Assembly (NCBI RefSeq): GCF_007655135.1
Contig: NC_045131.1
Location: forward strand, 15,174,001 to 15,238,000
Source of the DNA: Punica granatum
Taxonomy: Eukaryota; Streptophyta; Magnoliopsida; Myrtales; Lythraceae
Length of the DNA stretch: 64,000 nucleotides
Reading direction: 5' to 3'
In this document: positions 57,175 through 64,000 of the stretch, in pieces
How the letters are laid out: the number at the start of each line of letters is the position of its first letter
Position numbering within the stretch: the stretch's first letter is position 1
Translations under genes and position numbers: made by a program
The notes under the pieces: model-generated
Database searches by the model: none
What the model was told of the DNA's origin: nothing
Seen by the model: the letters and a program-made list of their open reading frames with translations, nothing else

Positions 57175-60100
57175 TGTCAACACCTAATTTCGGTCCATCG
57201 ACTCCAAGGGGGGCAAAATTATCATTTCCCAATTTATCACCTTTTCTTAAAAAAAGAAAAAAAAAAGGGTCAAGTCGGTCAGAACCGATCAGAGCCGGTC
57301 TGACCGACAAGACGGATGGGCAGGGGTCGGTCAGAACTGATCTGACCGACCGCTGCACCAAAAAAAAAAAAAGTCAAACGAAGTTTGACTTTTCCTGTTC
57401 TTCTTCCTGCCTTTCCTCTTCTGCACTTCCGTTGATTTCGTCTTCGAGGAAGGTAACTCTCCGCGGATTCTCCGGGGATTCGCCGGATTCCCCTCAACGG
57501 CCGAAAAGGAAAAAATAAACCCTAGCTCTCCCTCTCTCGCTCGCTCTCTCGGGGATGGATTTTTAAAGAGGATTCGGAATTCACAAAAAAAAGTAGAAAA
57601 AAAAGATCCCCAAAGCTCAGAATTCTCTCCGGAAAAAAAAAATCGGCAGCTTGAACACTAAGCCCCTTGCTCACAGACGAACGACGGCAGCTCGAACTCG
57701 GGCGCCCCTCAGCTCGCAGACGGACGCCCCTCAGCTCAGGGACGAACGACCTCCAGCTCGAGGACGAACGATCCTCAGCTCGAGTTTTTTCTGACCCGCA
57801 GCTTCCCCCGCAACCGTCGGCTCCCACACCGATTTCGTCCTCAGATCCAGACGCTCCCCGTAGCTCCCGCTCCACCCGAGCTCCCCGTCGCGCGAGCCTC
57901 CTCCGTCGAACCGCCCGGACCACCCCTCTTCTCCTCTTTGTTTCCGTTCTTTTTCTGCTAATCGGGTCAACTCCTCTCTTGGGCAGCGCAGGTAGCAACC
58001 CGATCCGGACCCAGCGGACCAGCCCAGATCCAGCGGACCAGTCCAGATCCAGTGGCCCAGCACAGCTGCTCACCAGCCCAGCACGGCCCAGTTGCAGCAA
58101 ACCCAGTCCAGCAGTCAGCCCGGCCCAGCCCGAATTCCAGCGGCAGCCCGCTAGTGTCGCCCCTGTCGGCCCAGTCCAGCCCTTCTGTCCAGTCCAGCCC
58201 TTTGGCCCAGTTCGGCCCATTCTCCCAACAGCCCATCAGATCCAGAGAATTTTTTTTATTTACAAATCTGCCCCTATTCTTCTCAAACAAGGTAAATCCT
58301 CTACTTAGTGGCATGTTTAGGGCTCCATTTCTGAATGTTTATGTTTGCTTGGATGAATATGATGTGAAAGGAGTGTTCTTGGGTCGCGTGGGTGATCAGA
58401 TTTGTCCCGAACTTGATTTTACGAACTTTCTGCTTTGAAGCATTTCAGTTCAGAAGACGTATTTTATTTTTTTTAAGATCTGCTCCGAATTTCAAAATCA
58501 TTTTCAATCAAGCCCCGGGAATTTTATTATTTTTCAATCAGTCCTTGGATTTTTCGGAATATTTTTCAAGCATCCTAGGAACTTTTCAAGTTGTTTCAGT
58601 TTAGTCCTGGGGCCATTTCTTTTGTTTTCAGATCAGTCCTGATTTTCAAATTCATTTCAAATAAGTCCTAGGACATTTTCAGTAAATTTGTTTACACAGT
58701 CCCCATTTTTTAGAATTTTCAGATCAGTCCCCAATTCTTTAGAATTTTCAATTCAGTCCCCAATTTTTTCAGAATTTTCAAATCAGTCCCTGCTCTTTTA
58801 AAATCGTTGAATTCAACCCCCTGGATATTTTCTAAAAACATCCGACCCTTTCCTACTTGGATCACCCACCGACAATGTATGTGCCCATTTAAATATTTTT
58901 ATTTTGTAATTATATGTGATAATGTCGGAAATTAGAGTTTATCGGGCGATCAACTAATGGCTATCTCGACGACTTGAAACCCGTAAATTAAAGCATTCGG
59001 CAAATTTCTAATTAACCTAAAATTCTACATACGGGATAATCAGGACGTTAAATTTGGCTAAATTAAATCACTTGACTCTTTAAATAAATTGTACGAACCG
59101 ATTAACAATCTGTAATCACGTCGACAGTTCAAGAACTGTTAGCCATGCCCTTTTTCAAATTCACAATTTCAAAAGTACCGAGATACGTGCAATGTAATCT
59201 TGATTTTCATACACACATATTTACCGATTCAAGGGCATGACTACCGATTCTTGTCCTGCCGTAACCCTAGCGTAGGTTTGTGTTTAGAACGGGTTAAAAC
59301 ATGGAAAAACGGATTAATCACAAACTTGGCTTAAATCAAACATGGGTAATAGTCAATTAGAGGATTAGTTTTTTGGGTTTTAGGTGAAAATACTTTTAAT
59401 CTGTAAAAGCCATATTATCACGATACAGAATAATCTAAAAACAACCCACACATTCGAGACTTGACTATGGACATCACGTCTGTCGAGTCCGTTAAAATAA
59501 TGTCAGATGCTACATACCCCAACCATCATCCTGTTTGTTTGTTTTAGGGTTGGATTTGTATGCCAAGATACCCCGGATAATAATTGATTAACTCACGTAA
59601 ATTCGGCGATAATAAAATCTCATTGTTTGTTTATTTGTCCTTACTTGTTATATTCTTGCACTTATTTGTTATGCGGGACGAGCCCGATCCTTTAGGATAC
59701 AATTCACATGGGGTCCAACGCCCCAATCGTAGATTACAGGACCTAATCCCCTAAACACCGAGTGCGCACCTTAATTTCAATTTCAGTCTTTTCAAACCAC
59801 ACGGTGAGCACGAGTGGAATAATAACCAAAATGCGAACTGACCGGGATTCAATTGTTGTAATTTGTATTTTATTTATTTGAGAGGAAAATGTGAGGATTT
59901 ATGTTGTACGTTTATTCATGTAAGAATCCCGGTCGGAGAGCGGACGGTTCAAGTGTCTATTCAAATTTACGGTGTCAAAACGCGTAAGATGAGCGGAATT
60001 TAATTAAGCGGTAATTAAATAAAAATGGCAAGCCTAGACAAGCTAGAGTACCGATAGGGTATGCGAGATATAGGCTCGCATGTAACAGAACCCCCGAATT

Positions 60101-60327
60101 CGGAACTTCGGGTTTCGCAGACCATGTTCCTTAGCAATTAGGTGTATCATGTACCCCTAGATCTGGGTAACTTGCCGGCCCTCGACCTTCGGGTCGTAAA
60201 ATGGCAAGTGGCGACTCCTTCTCACGTGTGTCCGTCGCGCGTCCCCGGGAAGGTGGACACTCCCAAGCCGCGTTGCATTTAGGCGCGCGTATGCGTGCCC
60301 CGACGAGACGAAATTCGGGTGCGCACA
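57175..60327 (+). repeat. 3' LTR of element C (3153 bp)
   Basis: TGTCAACACC...GTGCGCACA, followed by CCCAA. Relative to the 5' LTR it has about 120 extra bases at 57320-57445 and lacks two short pieces of the CAGCCC-rich stretch, while single-base differences are few. Its frames at 57667-58308 (+) and 57522-58314 (-) mirror those in the 5' LTR. Confidence 0.95.
57371..57391. repeat. Perfect 9-bp hairpin present only in the 3' LTR
   Basis: AAGTCAAAC and GTTTGACTT separated by GAA, preceded by a run of about 14 A. The 5' LTR lacks this segment. Confidence 0.7.
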
Positions 60328-60332
60328 CCCAA

Positions 60333-61545
60333 GATAGAAAATTGACTTGTGATTGTTGGGGAAACTAAATTTAGGATAGATTTTAGGATTTCGTTTTATA
60401 GTTTTAATGTATTTCTCCCCCATAAAAAGCTAAGCATGGGCAATCTACCCAAAAAAAAAGCTAAGCATAGCCGTGACTTTGAAGGTGTGGACGGTAGAGG
60501 AAAAAGAAGGCACCATAGAGAAGAAGTCGATTTGGATTTTGGGGAGTTCGTGGCAATATTTTGTCATTCTTCTTTATACTTTTGTTGATCTCTTTTGAAT
60601 TTAATGTCTATATTGAATTCATCTATATATTTTCTAATTCTTATGAGCTAATTTCATATGTTAGGATTAGATTGAACCCACACGTAATTAGTTTGTTTAT
60701 TTTCTCTTGATCTAATTAGTTTTCAATCTTATTCCGTTTATTATATCTTGTGCTTAATTGCCTGACCAACAGTTGTTAAGATCTATTAATCTGAATGAAG
60801 GAAAACGAATTTCAGGTTTAGAACAAGCATAGAGTAGCCTAAGTTCAATTTCGAGGAATTGAGTTGATGAGTGAGTAAGATATGAATATATTTACACACC
60901 TTAGATAGCCAATTCAAGTTGAAGCTTAATGAGTTTAGCTTAATTGCAATTCTCGTAGAAATATAGAGGATTGGTTGAGTTATATATTTTTCTTAAGTAA
61001 TTCGGAAGATAATTATGAAATACTTATGAAATTGAGATTAGTAGATCAAGTCTTAATCGAATTAGGGAAAGAGGGAGTAGATCGAATTAGTGAAGTGTGG
61101 GGGAAATTATAATTCTAGGTTGTCTCACCAATTGATTGTCGGTTGTTTTAATTTGCTTTAAATTTCATAAAACAGATTGTAATTTATTTGACTCCAATTA
61201 GGTTGTGATAATTTTGAATGCTAGTAGAATTTACCTTTTCTTTAATCATAGAAAAAATTCCACCTCCAATCAATTCACATTTACTAAATATAATAGCAAC
61301 TGCTATTTGTCTAACCTTGTGCCCTTCGACTATATTTGGTCGTTGGATTAGGGATAGGGATGGGGATGGGATGAGAGGAATTTGAAATAACAATGATATA
61401 AAATATCTTAATCATATGTTTGGGATATACCAAGGTTTAGGATTGGAATATAAAAAGGAAATGACTTATACACCCATAAATAATCATTTCAAAATTACTT
61501 CAAATTAAAAAAAAACTGAAATTATAGAAAAGAAAAAATAGAGAG
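60333..61545. other. Non-coding repeat-like DNA flanking element C (right part)
   Basis: Continuation of the DNA into which element C inserted. It includes a near-duplicate AAAAAGCTAAGCATGG / AAAAAGCTAAGCATAG pair at 60424-60470 and leader-like AT-rich DNA to 61200, then plain AT-rich sequence. The class of element, if any, was not recognised and no coding domain was seen. Confidence 0.4.
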
Positions 61546-61960
61546 GGAATCACCTCACATGCAGAGGAAAGAGATCTTCCTCTTGCGATTGTTCATAGAG
61601 AGGGGCCTAACGCCGGCCACCACCATTTTTGGCGAGGTTGCCAACAAACCCAAAGCTCGCCAGTGAGCTTGCCTGGAGTGGTGGTGGCTGGAGTCTGGCC
61701 CCCACCACCCCACAATCGTCTCTCTCTCCAAAAAGAGAGAGGGGAAAGAGACGGGATGTGGTGGCCTCATTTCGGCCACCACAACCCCAATCAAGGTTGT
61801 CGAAAATCAGAGGGATCACTGGCGACTTCGATCGTGGTTGTGGTGGTCTGTGTCTAGCCACCACAGCCCTGATTTTCTTCCTCTCTCTCTTTGAGTGAAG
61901 ACAAAGATAGGGACAATAGGGGTCCAACACCAGCCACCACCACTCTCGGTCTCGGTGAGG
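61546..61960. other. GC-richer low-complexity block
   Basis: Repeated GCCACCAC / GGTGGTGG words and a GAGAGAGAC tract give open frames of 60-119 codons on both strands. Their amino-acid runs change with frame and show no domain, so no gene is called. It may be part of a retrotransposon LTR. Confidence 0.4.
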
Positions 61961-62361
61961 TCGCAATATAAGACAAGAGTTTGGATTAGTATTAAATTGG
62001 TTCTAACTAGAAATGCCAGTGAGAATTAGACATGAAGAACTTCCGATTGATTTTAAATTGTAGTATTCTGGATAAAGCTATCGAAGACATTAAGAGATCC
62101 CCAATCGGAGATCTGATGAAAGAGAAGAGGAGGAAGAAGAAGAAGAAAGGCAAAATGATTCTTTATTCTTATGTGGGTCGAAAAGTTTATGATCCTGATG
62201 AGAGAAGTCACCATGCTTATTTTTCGCTTAATGTGGAGTACCGTTCAAAATTTTGGAGGTTGAATGCCAAACTAAAAGCACCGTTATAGGACAAATTGCA
62301 CTCGTCTTTTTGTTTTCCTCCCATAAAATCAAAGAAATGAGGACAATATCTGGAACTAGTG

Positions 62362-62364
<3 letters not shown>
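61961..62364. other. Intergenic DNA with one unsupported small frame
   Basis: A plus frame at 62032-62289 (85 codons, starting MKNFRLILNCSILDKAIEDI, with a lysine-rich middle) is the only open stretch. I recognise no domain, no promoter or splice context supports it, and coding is doubtful. Confidence 0.3.

Positions 62365-62398
<34 letters not shown>
62365..62398. repeat. (AT)17 microsatellite
   Basis: Uninterrupted AT dinucleotide run of about 34 bases. Confidence 0.95.
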
Positions 62399-62400
<2 letters not shown>

Positions 62401-62472
62401 TTTAAATACAGGAAAAACAAATGTAAACAAAATAAAAATGATAGCCACATTAAGATAAAGTGAAAATAATAA
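62399..62472 (-). other. Relic of inhibitor-gene 3' flank
   Basis: AAACAAATGTAAACAAAA...CCACATTAAGATAAAGTGAAAATAATAA follows the same order as 16400-16465 (AACAAATGTAAACAAAAC, CCAAATTAAGACGAAGCGAA) and 37200-37255. It breaks off before the 3' UTR hairpin. Divergence is moderate, so an old third copy is possible. Confidence 0.4.
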
Positions 62473-63228
62473 GGTTAAAGTATGTGGATTTTCTCAAAAT
62501 ATATCTCGAGTTTTCATTTGTAATTCAGAAAGCACGAAATATCAATCCAGTTCCAAATATATCTTGTCACTAAATAAATATTAGTTATTACATATATACA
62601 AGTATCATATATTTTTCATTTTTCAAATGATAGTATATTTTTAAGCACCTCTTGATGATTTTATTCAGATGCGAAATATTTCATCTATTAATCTTTCATA
62701 TTCATCTTTAACCTTATGATTAAAAAATAAAAATAAATAAAAATATTGATATGTATAATTAAATATAAAATGATAAAAGAATATTCTTAAAAGTAGGTTG
62801 TTTATAAGTAATTGGGAAGGATTTTGTATGTACGACAGGTAACAAAGTCACCTCTATTAGAAATATGTGAGAGTTGTTTTTTGTATTTAATTAAATTTGA
62901 GATGGTAAAATTACAAAATAGAAAGAAAAACGAGTGAAAAAAAAATAGTGATACATTACATTCTAAAGGTATTTATATTTGTCCAACATATAAAAATATT
63001 TGTAATTTCTTATTAATAGTCGTTATACATTGTGTTTATGTGAATTATCAACTAACTTATTAAGAATGATTAGTGAGGCAAGTTTCGACCCAATCTAATT
63101 TATTAAAACCGATGACAAAGTGATTTGAGACAAACTTTATCATCAACTTACTAAGAATTATGAAAAGAGTAAAATTGCAATTATGAAAAGTCAAGAAATA
63201 ACTCATTGAACTCCGTATGTTTATATAA
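62473..63228. other. AT-rich intergenic DNA
   Basis: Nothing recognised; only short frames. Confidence 0.5.
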
Positions 63229-63255
63229 CTAGTAACGTGCATTGTACGTGAAATG
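63229..63255 (-). mobile_element. Helitron-like 3' terminus (minus)
   Basis: On the plus strand CTAG TAA then CGTGC-ATT-GTACG. In the minus orientation this is a hairpin with AAT loop followed by CTAG and T, as at 16384. The element would extend to the right; no 5' end was identified. Confidence 0.5.
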
Positions 63256-64000
63256 TTTCTCGATCAAGTAGTAAGACATAATAATCATAAAATACTATAA
63301 ATATATAAAAATTTAAATTTCATACGAAAAATATATAATTAATTATATAATATCGTTAATTATCTTATTGGTTGATTTAAAGATACCAAATCAATAAATA
63401 TTGAATTACTTAATATCATTAAAATATGTTGATAATTTTTTATTTAAATAAAACATAATTCATGTGATAAAAAATTATAAATACTTAAATCGATCTTTGA
63501 GCCAGAATTAAGTCGATTTACGTTAAAAAATTGAGGTGAATATAAGAAGTGAATGTATAATCGTTTAATAATGCGCATTAACAAACTATTAATATTTGTT
63601 AGACTTTTCAAGTAGTTAGTTGAAATAAAGAGAAAAAAATCATGCAATTGTTTATGCATGTTATGCATACATAATGTAATTATTTCCTTGAGATTATTCC
63701 ACGTGAAAAATATTTTTTTCTTTTTATGTACATATATGCTTCATACAAAAGCTAGGTAACTTTCAACGTGACAAGTTCTTAGTAACCATAATTAAGGAAG
63801 AAAATTATATGAAGCACACTAATCATTACTAGGGCACAATCTCGTGCACTGCTGCAGGTGGGGCAAATATATTGTTCATTGATAGTTTATGTGCAATTGG
63901 CTGTGCTATTCATGAGATAAAATATTGGTTCCGTCACGTACTGATAAATTGAAGGGACTAATATGAAGTTCTCTAATAAGATTTAGCAGCATTGTGGCGG
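63256..64000. other. AT-rich intergenic DNA to window end
   Basis: No gene. At 63829-63850 CTAGGGCACAATCTCGTGC has a GCAC/GTGC hairpin next to CTAG and could be another Helitron end, with weaker support than the others. Confidence 0.4.

Larger units (their letters stand above)
42464..60327 (+). mobile_element. Ogre/Tat-type Ty3-gypsy element C, full length (17.9 kb), inactive
   Basis: Both LTRs start TGTCA(G/A)CACCTAATT and end GTGCGCACA. Target duplication CCCAA is at 42459-42463 and 60328-60332. Internal order: primer-binding site, ORF1, gag-protease, a non-coding gap with an intron-like acceptor, RT with RNase H, a second (archaeal-type) RNase H, integrase, a long 3' untranslated region with tandem repeats, purine tract. 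An extra ORF1, dual RNase H, tRNA-Arg-type primer site, an intron and 3' repeats together are the published signature of Ogre/Tat elements. Every ORF has at least one stop. LTR base differences are few, but there are several indels, so the insertion is fairly young. Confidence 0.95.

Noticed and set aside
61546..61966. Four overlapping frames of 64-119 codons
   Set aside because: Composition artefact of GCCACC/GGTGGT words; open on both strands with no domain.

Overview
This is a repeat-dominated plant nuclear DNA window. The evidence is AT-rich intergenic DNA, nested LTR retrotransposons of the Ogre/Tat, chromovirus and Athila lineages, Helitron termini, a CACTA-type terminus, an L1-type LINE scrap and a spliced potato-inhibitor-I gene. 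It looks like a eudicot. The Ogre ORF1 and pol style gives me a weak impression of Myrtales (pomegranate-like), but I cannot name the species from sequence alone.

Layout. 1-6209: minus-strand Ogre-type element A, cut by the left edge (start of gag, broken ORF1, primer-binding site, 3.6 kb LTR). 6210-14741: AT-rich DNA with a Helitron-like end, a relic of the inhibitor-gene promoter (7160-7510), LTR fragments F and G, a foldback and a Mutator-like MITE. 14742-16384: a Helitron carrying an Athila gag fragment. 16544-17971 (minus): an intact two-exon serine-protease-inhibitor gene, the only host gene that appears functional. 18.0-21.1 kb: its upstream DNA, a CACTA-type end and a second promoter relic. 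21641-36468: two adjoining minus-strand Ogre-type LTRs (D, E); E is split by the 5.26 kb chromovirus B (27035-32290, target duplication AGCGC). 36590-37110: LINE scrap. 37339-41591 (minus): a dead second copy of the inhibitor gene, with exon 2 split by a 2.8 kb non-autonomous LTR element H (target duplication CACTC). 42464-60327: a 17.9 kb Ogre-type element C with both LTRs, target duplication CCCAA, ORF1, gag-pro, pol with a second RNase H, and a 43-bp minisatellite before the 3' LTR. 60333-64000: AT-rich DNA with a small relic of inhibitor-gene 3' flank and two Helitron-like ends.

How the parts relate. The inhibitor locus was duplicated. One copy keeps an open frame, one is a pseudogene, and two or three further places keep only flanking DNA. 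The two paralogous copies act as each other's empty site, so the Helitron insertion in copy 1 and the LTR-element insertion in copy 2 can both be fixed to the base. All retrotransposon coding regions seen here carry stops or frameshifts, so any mobilisation would have to be in trans.

I found no convincing novel enzymatic system. The most distinctive items are the protease inhibitor with a variable PPGSx-repeat leader encoded by its own exon, the Helitron with its Athila cargo, and the hairpin-built minisatellite in element C.
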